The notes beneath the pieces were generated by a model. The model worked only from the letters and a program-made list of their open reading frames with translations. It made no database searches and was not told the DNA's origin. The position numbers were made by a program, and so were the translations under genes. Positions 1-6,407 of a DNA stretch of 19,512 nucleotides are shown here, piece by piece; position 1 is the stretch's first letter, and the number at the start of each line of letters is the position of its first letter. The stretch comes from WS-2 sp964650245 (GTDB taxonomy: Bacteria; Eisenbacteria; RBG-16-71-46): assembly GCA_964650245.1 (NCBI GenBank), contig CAZYQK010000059.1, positions 1 to 19,512 on the forward strand, given 5' to 3'.

Positions 1-40
1 CCAGGATATGGCGAAGGTACTCACGCGGCTCGAAGGACAT
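1..40 (-). CDS. HepT-like HEPN (DUF86) protein, N-terminal fragment cut by window edge
   Basis: Only the first 13 codons are inside the window. On the minus strand an ATG at 40 opens a frame reading MSFEPREYLRHIL. This resembles the usual opening of DUF86/HEPN proteins (a D/EPREYLRHIL type start followed by the first HEPN helix). It overlaps the last 20 bases of the MNT-type nucleotidyltransferase gene in another frame, which is the expected arrangement for HEPN/MNT toxin-antitoxin pairs. In characterised pairs the HEPN protein is an RNase toxin and the nucleotidyltransferase modifies it. Catalytic residues (R-x4-6-H) would lie outside the window, so the function rests on the N-terminus and the neighbour. 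Confidence 0.6.
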   Translation of the reverse strand, partial: MSFEPREYLRHIL

Positions 41-338
41 CCGCCGCTTCAGCCAAGATGTGGGGGCCGATGAAGGGGGAGAGAGCCTCGATCGTGACCA
101 GCTCGACGGGATGTCCCACGAGCCTCTCGAGGAGATCGGAAAGAGCCATGAAGCGATCGAAGCTCTTTTGGCCGGGGGCGAACTCGACGAGAAGGTCCAC
201 GTCGCTATCCGGGCGGGCCTCGCCGCGTGCCACGGAGCCGAAGAGCGCAAGGCGCCGGACGCCGAGCTGGCGAATCTCCGGTTCGGCAGCAAGCAGGCGC
301 TGGACCGTCTGGTCTCGGGTCGGGGCTGACGTACTCAT
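21..338 (-). CDS. MNT-type minimal nucleotidyltransferase (antitoxin-like)
   Basis: A 105-residue protein carrying the pol-beta superfamily minimal nucleotidyltransferase motif. The GSVARGEARPDSDVDLLVE segment lies at about residues 34-52, with the two metal-binding aspartates at D46 and D48. Length and motif match the MntA/DUF4062-free stand-alone NTases that pair with HEPN proteins. In studied MntA-HepT pairs the NTase AMPylates a tyrosine of HepT and silences its RNase activity. The gene ends with a stop at 21-23, inside the start of the HEPN frame, so the two are probably translated together. The ATG at 338 is the first in-frame start. It could also be a lone NTase, but the overlapping HEPN start argues for the pair. 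Confidence 0.85.
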   Translation of the reverse strand: MSTSAPTRDQTVQRLLAAEPEIRQLGVRRLALFGSVARGEARPDSDVDLLVEFAPGQKSFDRFMALSDLLERLVGHPVELVTIEALSPFIGPHILAEAADVLRAA

Positions 339-403
339 GCGGGTACTCTATCCGGCAGCGCGCTCCGAGCCAAGAGGCTTGATCTCGCGTTCGGCTGCCA
401 CCC

Positions 404-530
404 CTATGGCACCGCAAACCACCTCACCTCATACGCCCGGTACTCCAACGCCTCGGCGAACCGCAACGCCGTGACGCGATCTTCGCCCGCGAGGTCAGCG
501 ATCGCGCGCGCGACGCGCCGCGCGCGGTGC
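404..530 (-). pseudogene. Remnant of YifB/ComM-type Mg-chelatase-like ATPase C-terminus
   Basis: About 40 codons on the minus strand, ending at the stop at 404-406, read RVARAIADLAGEDRVTALRF and then AEALEYR. This closely resembles the C-terminal helical domain of YifB/ComM proteins (Mg-chelatase subunit ChlI C-terminal domain), where a conserved RVARTIADLxG...HLAEALQYR stretch occurs. Nothing upstream in the same frame looks like the rest of that roughly 500-residue ATPase: the similarity stops at the 36-bp tandem repeat. I infer a decayed gene end left by recombination. The match is from memory of the family, over a short length. Confidence 0.5.
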
Positions 531-595
531 ACGGCGGTGCGGGTTCCGTAAATTCTTGCGCGGTGCACGGCGGTGCGGGTTCCGTAAATTCTTGC
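522..595. repeat. 36-bp tandem duplication with a degenerate third unit beyond it
   Basis: Positions 522-557 and 558-593 are identical with a period of 36 (the identity runs two bases further, to 595). The unit begins GCGCGGTGCACGGCGG and ends with TTCCGTAAATTCTTGC. Immediately after, around 602-620, a partial diverged version (ATTCCGGAAATTCCTGCC) follows. The unit includes the first codons of the YifB-like remnant on the minus strand. No spacers separate the units, so it is not a CRISPR array. The rest of the gap up to the gene at 818 holds nothing I recognise. Confidence 0.9.
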
Positions 596-817
596 CGGGA
601 TGATTCCGGAAATTCCTGCCGGTTCCTGGCCGCGACTCCGGTCTGATCCGGCACGCTTGAGGTGGCGGGTACGATACGACGCGCCGCACCCCCCCCGCAG
701 CCAAACGCAACAGCGTGACGGCGAGCGCCGAATCCGGCTCCCCTCACGCCTGTGTTTCTCCGCGGCTCGCGCCTCCCTCGGCTGGCCGCTCTGTGGTGGA
801 TGCGGTAGCGTGCCGGC

Positions 818-1294
818 GTGGATCGCGATGAGCTGCTGAGACTCCTGCGGGCCTTCGAAGCGGCAGGTCTCGAGTACGTCCTGATTGGCGCGACCGCCAT
901 GGGCTTTCACGGCGTCATCCGGGCGACCGAGGATGTCGATCTTTTCGTCCGGGCAACCCCCGAGAACCTCGCTCGGCTCAGGCAGGCGCTCCGCGCCGCC
1001 TATGCGGACGATTCGAGCATCGACGAGATCCGTGATGCTGATCTCCTCGGAGACTACCCGTCGGTGCGATACTACCCGCCGAGCGGCGATCTCTTCCTCG
1101 ACGTGATGACTCGTCTTGGTGACGCCGCGAACTTCGACACGGTGGAGGCCGAGATCAAGGAAGTCGATGGCATTCACGTGCGTGTCGCGACTCCCCGCGC
1201 GCTCTACCGCCTCAAGAAGGACACCGTCCGGCCGATGGACCGCCGGGACGCGGCGGCGCTCGCCGCGCGGTTCGATCTGAAGGACGGTGACTGA
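818..1294 (+). CDS. Nucleotidyltransferase-fold protein (AbiEii/DUF6036-like)
   Basis: A 158-residue protein. An IGATAMGFHG segment (residues 23-32) is followed by RATEDVDLFV with the acidic pair D39 and D41. This is the glycine-rich turn plus DxD motif of pol-beta-fold nucleotidyltransferases of the AbiEii/DUF6036 type, which often act as toxins or have unknown targets. The GTG start at 818 opens directly into the helix before the motif. No strong Shine-Dalgarno is obvious, and a weak GGATGCGG lies upstream. The stop is two bases before the next gene, so the two form a unit. It is unrelated in sequence detail to the MNT protein at 21-338. The exact family is uncertain; the fold is fairly sure. 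Confidence 0.7.
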   Translation: MDRDELLRLLRAFEAAGLEYVLIGATAMGFHGVIRATEDVDLFVRATPENLARLRQALRAAYADDSSIDEIRDADLLGDYPSVRYYPPSGDLFLDVMTRLGDAANFDTVEAEIKEVDGIHVRVATPRALYRLKKDTVRPMDRRDAAALAARFDLKDGD

Positions 1295-1296
1295 GC

Positions 1297-1515
1297 ATGC
1301 CGGTCGAGAGATTCCGCTCGGGAGAGGAAATGAATGCGGCGCCGATCCGGGCCGTGGTGGGGAACCCGTTCGACCGGTTCGTCCGTCATTGCAGCCGCTA
1401 TCGGATCATCTTCCCGCGGCGCTATCCGCGGGGCGTCTTCAAGTTTCGGACCATAGAGGAGGCGCAGGCCGCTCGTGACCGCGTGGTCCGCGCGGGGAGC
1501 GGCCCCTCAGGGTGA
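1297..1515 (+). CDS. Small partner protein of the nucleotidyltransferase, unknown function
   Basis: A 72-residue protein starting two bases after the nucleotidyltransferase stop. Visible features are an opening RFRSGEEMNAAP stretch, a basic central RHCSRYRIIFPRRYPRGVF segment and a C-terminal FRTIEEAQAARDR helix. Small proteins with an RFRSxEEM opening and a PxGVxRxRSxEEA ending are, to my memory, recurrent neighbours of this type of nucleotidyltransferase. This suggests a two-gene toxin-antitoxin-like or modification module. No catalytic motif is visible. The gene ends just before the hairpin at 1564-1601. Confidence 0.6.
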   Translation: MPVERFRSGEEMNAAPIRAVVGNPFDRFVRHCSRYRIIFPRRYPRGVFKFRTIEEAQAARDRVVRAGSGPSG

Positions 1516-1563
1516 TCATTCAGTCACCCGGCGCCGTGGCCGTGCGCGACCTCTGCGCAGGAA

Positions 1564-1601
1564 CACGAACGGGCGGCGTCTCCATGACGCCGCCCGTCGT
1601 G
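1564..1601. terminator. Hairpin between convergent genes, likely bidirectional terminator
   Basis: The stem ACGGGCGGCGTC (1569-1580) pairs perfectly with GACGCCGCCCGT (1586-1597) around the 5-base loop TCCAT. After a one-base bulge, CACG (1564-1567) pairs with CGTG (1598-1601). It sits between the end of the plus-strand gene (1515) and the end of the minus-strand gene (1679). No T-run follows, so termination efficiency is uncertain. Confidence 0.6.
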
Positions 1602-1678
1602 CTTCGGTGAGTCCGCCTGCGCAGCCTTGGACGCTCCCCGTCTCCAACCGCGCCGGGAACGGACTCACACGCCGTGAC

Positions 1679-2170
1679 TCAATCGTCCCAGTCGCCCCAG
1701 TCGTCGTCGCCGCCGTCCCACGAGCGCCAGTCGCCGTCGTGCCAGCGGTAGGTGTCGACGCACGCGCCGCTGTCCACCTCGATCACGCGCACCACGCGCG
1801 GGTGGTGATGGCGGTAGAGGTGCGAGCGGTAGAGGCCGAGCGTGGCGAAGCTGTCGCCGCAGTAGGGGTCGTAGTAGCTGTAGGACGTATGGACCGCGAC
1901 CGGACGCGATGCGTTCGCGATCGCGGTGCCGATCACGAGGCCGCCGATCAGTCCCGCGAACAGCGGCGCCGCGTCCGAGTGGCGCCGGACGTAGACCGGC
2001 CGCGGCGAGTAGACGACGTGACGCACGACCGGGGCCGGGCAATATCCGGGCACGTCCTTGTAGCGGCGCCAGCGGCCGTGGCCGGCCTGGGCCGCGGGGC
2101 TCACGGTGGCCACCGCCATGGCGGCGAGCACGAGGCCTGTGATCCAGCGTTTCGGGGTCCTGATCTTCAT
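1679..2170 (-). CDS. Small exported protein with glycine-rich hydrophobic segment and acidic W/D-rich tail
   Basis: A 163-residue protein. The first ~29 residues form a signal peptide (basic KIRTPKRW, hydrophobic GLVLAAMAVATV, cleavage after AQA). The mature part has a tyrosine/arginine-rich region, then a glycine-rich hydrophobic stretch PLFAGLIGGLVIGTAIA (about 69-85) that could insert in a membrane or pack as a glycine zipper. A histidine-rich YRHHHPRV segment follows, and the C-terminus is rich in D, W and G. The ATG at 2170 has a clear AGGAGG Shine-Dalgarno five bases upstream. I do not recognise the family. An envelope or surface role is likely from the signal peptide alone. Confidence 0.7.
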   Translation of the reverse strand: MKIRTPKRWITGLVLAAMAVATVSPAAQAGHGRWRRYKDVPGYCPAPVVRHVVYSPRPVYVRRHSDAAPLFAGLIGGLVIGTAIANASRPVAVHTSYSYYDPYCGDSFATLGLYRSHLYRHHHPRVVRVIEVDSGACVDTYRWHDGDWRSWDGGDDDWGDWDD

Positions 2171-2309
2171 GGTTTCCTCCTGTCGCGAACGTGCCGCTCG
2201 ACCTACCCCGAAGCAGGCCGCATGCCACGCGGGCTCGCACCATCAGCGCGAGGCGTTTCAAGCGGTTGAACGGATTCGGAGCCCGACGGGTCGGCCGCGG
2301 CGGGGCGGG

Positions 2310-2329
2310 CTGTGGCGCCCCTGCCACAG
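2310..2329. other. Small inverted repeat downstream of the cupredoxin gene, possible weak terminator
   Basis: CTGTGGC (2310-2316) and GCCACAG (2323-2329) can form a 7-bp stem with a 6-base loop, about 30 bases past the minus-strand stop at 2361. There is no T-run. The remainder of 2171-2360 shows only a short inverted repeat TTCAA-GCGG-TTGAA (2257-2270) that may belong to the promoter of the gene starting at 2170. Confidence 0.3.
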
Positions 2330-2360
2330 GCCGCGCGGCGGGGATGCCGCGGCCGGCGCG

Positions 2361-2759
2361 TCAGTCGCTGGTGACGGTGTGATTGGTCATGGCGCTCACG
2401 TTGACCCAGCGCACGTAGCCGTTGGGCTTGATGTGCGCGGGGCTGGGCGAGAACGTGAGCGTGTTCGCCGGGCCGATGCTCACCACCTGCGAGTCGGACC
2501 CCATCGCGTCCACCTGCACCGTGCCCACCATGCCGGACGACTGGTGCGGGGCGCAGTGGTAGCCAACGTTGGCCGCGGCCGTAAAGGTGCGCTGCGCCGA
2601 CTGGCCGGCTTGGAACGGGCCGTGACTGAAGCTGGTTCCGCCCGTGCCGCCCGTGCCCCCGCCATAGGGAGACGTGGGCTTGGAGCTCTTGGAGCAGGCG
2701 GCGAGCGCGGCCAGGATGATCGCGACCGTGATCGATCGAGCGATGCGTGTGGGCCGCAT
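2361..2759 (-). CDS. Plastocyanin/cupredoxin-like lipoprotein with permuted copper-site order
   Basis: A 132-residue lipoprotein. It has a hydrophobic signal with lipobox LAAC (C22), a G/T-rich linker, then a cupredoxin domain. The copper-loop segment YHCAPHQSSGMVGTVQV (about 67-83) has the type-1 ligands C69, H72 and M77. The segment LTFSPSPAHIKPNGYVRWVN (about 101-120), followed by NHTVTSD with H127, is normally the first half of plastocyanin-like domains but here comes last. The protein stops straight after HTVTSD. Such proteins carry electrons in the periplasm. GGAG lies six bases upstream of the ATG at 2759. The gene lies 177 bases downstream of the flavin operon on the same strand and may or may not belong to it. 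Alternatives are truncation of a longer protein or a frameshift. Confidence 0.75.
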   Translation of the reverse strand: MRPTRIARSITVAIILAALAACSKSSKPTSPYGGGTGGTGGTSFSHGPFQAGQSAQRTFTAAANVGYHCAPHQSSGMVGTVQVDAMGSDSQVVSIGPANTLTFSPSPAHIKPNGYVRWVNVSAMTNHTVTSD

Positions 2760-2936
2760 GAGAGTCTCCAGGTGAAAGACCCGGTCTGCGGCCGGGGAGC
2801 GTGTCCTGTTGATGATCCCGCGCGCGGCCAGGGTCCGGCAGGCCTCGGGCGCGTGCTGGGCCCGGCGCGGCGGTGTTTACGGAGCCTGAACCGACGCGGT
2901 GCGGATTTCGGGCACGCAGTGGGGCGCGCCCCCTGG

Positions 2937-3482
2937 TCAGGGGCGGGCGCCGCGCTCGTGCGGCGCGTGCCCCCGCGTCCGCGCGGCGTGCTTGCGGCGC
3001 CGCAGCGCCTCGGCGGAGGCGAGGAACACGCCGAGCCCCAGGATCAGGAACGCGAGCGAACCCTGGAACAGCACGAACATCGCCACCTTGAGCCACGCGA
3101 AGCCGGGATGCCAGAAGCGTGTCATCCAGCCCGCGGCCTCGGACAACAGCGCCGAGCCGAACGCGAGCGCGATGAACGCCACCTTCGCCGCGAAGCGCAG
3201 CGGCGCGAAGATGAGCAGGTGGGTGAGGAGCAGCAGCACCAGCGCGAACATCGGCAGGTGCATGTGCGTCACTTCGAGCATGCTCTGGGCCGAGCGCGGG
3301 GGCAGGAACTCGGCCTCGTCGCCCCGGTAGTAGGCCGCGACGCTCGCGGGATCGAGGCTCATGTGCGCGAAGTAGAGCGCGCAGTTCGTGGCCCAGAAGC
3401 CCGCGAGCAGCAGCAGGGCCAGGCCCAGCGTGAGCCGCATGAGCGGCTGGTTTTCGAAACGGCCCGACTCGAGGTACTTCAG
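2937..3482 (-). CDS. Four-helix inner-membrane protein of the flavin operon, histidine-containing
   Basis: 181 residues if translation begins at the CTG at 3482, or 167 residues from the ATG at 3440. Four hydrophobic segments are visible: LTLGLALLLLAGFWATNCAL, MFALVLLLLTHLLIF, KVAFIALAFGSALLSEAAG and VLFQGSLAFLILGLGVFLAS. Histidines cluster at the second helix (EVTHMHLPMF and LLLTHLLIF), so b-type haem or metal binding is possible but not shown. The C-terminus is basic and cytoplasmic-looking. CTG is preferred because it overlaps the FMN-protein stop as CTGA, has GGAGGG just upstream, and keeps the YLESGRFENQPL segment before the first helix. I know no named family. Position after ApbE, porin and FMN protein suggests the membrane redox partner. 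Confidence 0.65.
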   Translation of the reverse strand: MKYLESGRFENQPLMRLTLGLALLLLAGFWATNCALYFAHMSLDPASVAAYYRGDEAEFLPPRSAQSMLEVTHMHLPMFALVLLLLTHLLIFAPLRFAAKVAFIALAFGSALLSEAAGWMTRFWHPGFAWLKVAMFVLFQGSLAFLILGLGVFLASAEALRRRKHAARTRGHAPHERGARP

Positions 3483-4075
3483 CGGCCCTCCGCCTTCGCG
3501 CCCTCGAGCGCGGGACGCACCACGATCTCGTAGAGCGCGAGCGACTGGCGCACGCTCTCGGTCACGGCGCGCGCGCTCAGCGTCGCGCCCGAGAGGTTGC
3601 GGATGTCGCGCTGCGGCCAGAGCCGTTCGTCGAGCCTGCGGCGCGTGAAGAGCCCGAGCCAGCGCGCGGGCGGACGATAATCGGGCGGCTCGTGAAACGC
3701 GAGCACGTCCACCCGCGCCACCGTGGTGTCGGGCGCCACCACCACCATGAACACCCCGGGCATGGTGCGTACCGTACGGGTGTCGAAGAACGCGGTGCCG
3801 GCGAGCGTGTCGCCGCGCCACGCGCAGTAGGCGGCGACCAGCTTCGACGGCAGCCGGACGCGAGCCCGCGACTGCACCGCTTTCACCTGCGCGTCGTCCA
3901 GCACGAACGCGCGGCGCGCGATCCGGGCGCCCGGGAACGCCTGCTCCAGCGCCTGCGGCTGCGTCATGTAGACCGCGGCGCGCGCGGGCGATGCCGTGAA
4001 AAGCGCCGCGAAGACGAGCGCCGGAGCCGCGATGGCGCGCGGGATCAGAACAGGTACCCGACGGCGAGATTCCAC
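3479..4075 (-). CDS. Periplasmic FMN-binding domain protein (RnfG/NqrC/NosR type), ApbE substrate
   Basis: 198 residues from the GTG at 4075, or 189 from a CTG at 4048. It has a signal peptide ending ASPARA, then a single domain ending in the flavinylation motif. RDIRNLSGATLSARAV spans about residues 156-171, with SGAT at 162-165 and acceptor threonine T165. In NqrC, RnfG and related proteins ApbE links FMN to this threonine. The apbE gene two positions upstream in the same operon supports covalent FMN here. The GTG start lies inside the end of the porin gene. The CTG alternative overlaps the porin stop as CTGA, like the other junctions, and still leaves a good signal peptide (IPRAIAAPALVFAALFTA). 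Likely role: one-electron carrier in a periplasmic reductase. Confidence 0.75.
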   Translation of the reverse strand: MESRRRVPVLIPRAIAAPALVFAALFTASPARAAVYMTQPQALEQAFPGARIARRAFVLDDAQVKAVQSRARVRLPSKLVAAYCAWRGDTLAGTAFFDTRTVRTMPGVFMVVVAPDTTVARVDVLAFHEPPDYRPPARWLGLFTRRRLDERLWPQRDIRNLSGATLSARAVTESVRQSLALYEIVVRPALEGAKAEGR

Positions 4076-5382
4076 TGGCTGGTGCCGGTGTCCGCATCGT
4101 TCTCGCGCCGCTGGCGGTCGGCCTTCACGACCACGCTGGGATGCGGCTTGAAGGCGGCGCCCACCGTGAGCGTGGTGCGATGGTTCGCGGGGTCGTCGAT
4201 CCCCGGCGCGCGCACGTTGCGCTGGGTGTCGCTCTCCTCGTAGCGCAGGCAGGGAAGAAACGCGAAGCGCGTGCCCGGATAGGCGAGCGGCATCACGTCG
4301 TACGCCGCCTCGACGTAGCCGCCGAAGAACTCCCGCCCGATGCGTTCCTTGCCCGCGAGGCCGAGCGCGTCGGAGAGCCGGCTCGCGTCGCGCAGCTGCC
4401 CGCCGGCGTACAGCGCGCGCGCCTCGATCCCGCGCCATTCCAGCCGAGCGTGCGCCTCGACCAGCGTGACGACCGGCTCGAGCCCGCCGCCCGCGGGCTG
4501 CTCCACCTGCCAGGCGTTGCCGGTGAAGATCGCGGCGCCGGCCAGCACGCCCGGCAGCCCCGAATAGTCGAGCCGTGCGGTGAACGCCGCCCGCGTCGCG
4601 AGGCTCTGCGCGCCGTGCTGGCGGCCGCCGCGGACGCCCGCGTCCGCGGCGAAGTGCCGCGCGTCGAGCCCCTCCATGAGATAAGCCCGGTAGCCCAGTC
4701 CGAACGGCAGCTCGCCGAAGATCCCGGCGCCGAGCGCGCTCCAGGTGCTGGGGATGATGCGGGTCTCGACTTCGGGGCGACGCGCGCCGATGAACACCGG
4801 CGGCTCGTGCATCTCGTTCACCAGCCCGAGCGGCACCAGCAGCTTGCCGGCGCGCAGGCCGATCTCGCGGCGCCGCGCCCAGTCGAGGTAGGCGAACTCG
4901 ATGGTGGCTTCGCCCGAAAGCTCGGCCCCGCCCGCGCCGGTCGTGGTGTCCACCGCGACCTCGGCTTCGTCCAGCACGCCCCCGTGCTCGAATTCGAGCT
5001 CGGTGTTGAGCAGCAGCTCGTCGTTGAACTTGTAGCCGACGTAGAGCACCTGCCGCAGCAAGTCCACGCGGTCGAGCGCGCCCGAGGGCTTGCCGTCCTC
5101 GCGCGCGTCGTCGAAGTTTTCGTAGAGCGCTTCGCCGTAGCCGCCGATCGAGACCCCGGCCGGCGCTCCGTAGACCTTGGAGGCCGCGGGAGCGAAGCCG
5201 AAGCGCGAGACCGCGCGCGTGGTGTCGGCCGCGGCGCCCAGCCTGAGCTGCTCGATCTCGCGCGCGAGGATTTCCACCTTGCGCTCGAGCTCGGCGGTGC
5301 GCTCGTCGGCGGCGAGCGCGGGGGCAGCGAAGGCGGGGGCGGCGAAGGCGATCGTCACCAGCAGTATCGACGCACGTTTCAT
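4045..5382 (-). CDS. Outer-membrane beta-barrel porin with periplasmic coiled-coil N-terminus
   Basis: A 445-residue protein. The signal peptide MKRASILLVTIAFAAPAFAA is followed by a short coiled-coil segment (ERTAELERKVEILAREIEQL) of the type that anchors trimeric porins to peptidoglycan. Repeated amphipathic strands then follow (IGGYGEALYENF, VLYVGYKF, EIGLRAGKLLVPLGLVNE), and the last residue is phenylalanine (VGYLF), the barrel-assembly signature. The GxxxVPLGxxNExHEP segment is typical of phosphate-selective porin O/P-like and related 16-strand porins. The ATG at 5382 overlaps the apbE stop as ATGA, with AGAGGA upstream. In this operon it probably admits the substrate (metal complex or anion) used by the periplasmic flavoprotein. 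Substrate specificity cannot be read from the sequence. Confidence 0.8.
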   Translation of the reverse strand: MKRASILLVTIAFAAPAFAAPALAADERTAELERKVEILAREIEQLRLGAAADTTRAVSRFGFAPAASKVYGAPAGVSIGGYGEALYENFDDAREDGKPSGALDRVDLLRQVLYVGYKFNDELLLNTELEFEHGGVLDEAEVAVDTTTGAGGAELSGEATIEFAYLDWARRREIGLRAGKLLVPLGLVNEMHEPPVFIGARRPEVETRIIPSTWSALGAGIFGELPFGLGYRAYLMEGLDARHFAADAGVRGGRQHGAQSLATRAAFTARLDYSGLPGVLAGAAIFTGNAWQVEQPAGGGLEPVVTLVEAHARLEWRGIEARALYAGGQLRDASRLSDALGLAGKERIGREFFGGYVEAAYDVMPLAYPGTRFAFLPCLRYEESDTQRNVRAPGIDDPANHRTTLTVGAAFKPHPSVVVKADRQRRENDADTGTSQWNLAVGYLF

Positions 5383-6407
5383 CGTGAAGTCCTCTGGGTC
5401 GAGGTGTCGTTCATCCACCGCACGGCCGCGCCCGGCAGAGCCGCGGCCGACGGAAGGTTCCATTTCCAGGCCGGGACGGCGTCGCCCGCGGGCTCGAGCC
5501 ACAGCACGCCGAGCTCGGGATTGCGCGTGGCGAACTCGGCGGCGCGCTCGCGGCCCATCACCAGCAGCGCGGTCGAGAGCGCGTCGGCGCGCGTGGCGCT
5601 CGCTGCAACCACGGTGACCGATGCCGCGCGCTCGAGCGGGCGGCCTGTGCTCGGTTCCAGGATGTGGCCGTAGCGGCGGCCGCGCACCTCGACGCCGCGC
5701 TCCGACTGCCCCGAAGTCGAGACCGCCGAGTTCGCAATCTCGAGCGCGACCACCGGCCGCAACCGGTCGTTGGGATGGGCGACCGTGACCGTCCACGCCG
5801 GGCCGTCCGAGCGCGCCAGCACCTCGCCGCCGAAGTTAACGAGCGCGCGCCTGGCGCCGCGTTCGCCGAGCTGCGCCGCGGCGCGGTCGAGTGCGTAACC
5901 CTTGCCGATGCCGCCCAGGTCGAGGCCCATCCCCGGCGACGAGAATCGAACCGAGCGCGTCGCGGGATCGCGCGTCACGCCCCGCCAGCCCACCCGCGCC
6001 AGCGCGGAGTCGAGCTCGGTGGCGCGCGGGACGCGTCCGCGACCGCGCAGGTCCCAGGCGCGGTTCAGCGGTTCCACCGTGGGATCGAACGCACCATCGG
6101 TCTCGCGGGCGGCGGCGAGTGCCGAGTCGATCGCTGCGTCGAGGTCGGCCGAGCAGGCGAACGGCCGGGCCGCGGCGGCGGCGTTCAACCGCGACAATTC
6201 GCTGTCGCTCCGCCACGAACTCATCACGACCTCGAGCCGCGCGATCTCGTCGAAGGCGGCCGCGATCGCTGCGGCGGCCGCCGCGGTGTCGGCGGCATCC
6301 ACCACCGCGGTGCACACCGTCCCCATCAGCACGCGCGCCCGCTCGGCACGGGCCGCGGGCGCGGGCGGGGCGGGAAGCGCCAAGGCCACCACCAGGAGCA
6401 ACGTCAC
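5379..6407 (-). CDS. apbE: FAD:protein FMN transferase ApbE
   Basis: 342 residues from the GTG at 6407. ApbE cleaves FAD and attaches FMN through a phosphoester to a threonine in SGAT-type motifs outside the cytoplasm. Visible signatures are MGTV near the start of the mature protein, FDPTVEPLNRAWD, GMGLDLGGIGKGYALDRA (flavin-site glycine loop), LVNFGGEVLA, RRYGHILEPSTGRPL and TRADALSTALLVMG, which holds the metal-binding D and T near the C-terminus. The hydrophobic start (TLLLVVALALPAPPAPAARA) is an export signal without a lipobox cysteine. The GTG overlaps the regulator stop as GTGA. A longer frame reaches 6476 but would run 73 bases into the regulator gene. The target is most likely the FMN-binding protein encoded two genes later. 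Confidence 0.9.
   Translation of the reverse strand: MTLLLVVALALPAPPAPAARAERARVLMGTVCTAVVDAADTAAAAAAIAAAFDEIARLEVVMSSWRSDSELSRLNAAAAARPFACSADLDAAIDSALAAARETDGAFDPTVEPLNRAWDLRGRGRVPRATELDSALARVGWRGVTRDPATRSVRFSSPGMGLDLGGIGKGYALDRAAAQLGERGARRALVNFGGEVLARSDGPAWTVTVAHPNDRLRPVVALEIANSAVSTSGQSERGVEVRGRRYGHILEPSTGRPLERAASVTVVAASATRADALSTALLVMGRERAAEFATRNPELGVLWLEPAGDAVPAWKWNLPSAAALPGAAVRWMNDTSTQRTSR

Noticed and set aside
522..620. CRISPR-like array
   Set aside because: Two identical units directly abut without spacers, plus one decayed unit; this is a tandem duplication.
534..1177. Upstream extension of the minus-strand frame containing the YifB-like tail
   Set aside because: Only the last ~40 codons resemble a protein family; the rest is antisense to the nucleotidyltransferase gene.
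2921..2943. GGGGCGCGCCCC and CCCCTG-GT-CAGGGG palindromes at the end of the membrane-protein gene as a terminator
   Set aside because: The loop would be too tight, part of the palindrome lies inside the coding end, and no T-run follows.
2106..3533. A 475-codon plus-strand frame across the exported protein, cupredoxin and membrane protein genes
   Set aside because: It spans three recognisable minus-strand genes and their gaps, and shows no domain.
4141..5673. A 510-codon plus-strand frame opposite the porin gene
   Set aside because: The porin frame has a signal peptide, coiled coil, beta strands and a terminal Phe; the opposite frame is low-complexity shadow sequence.
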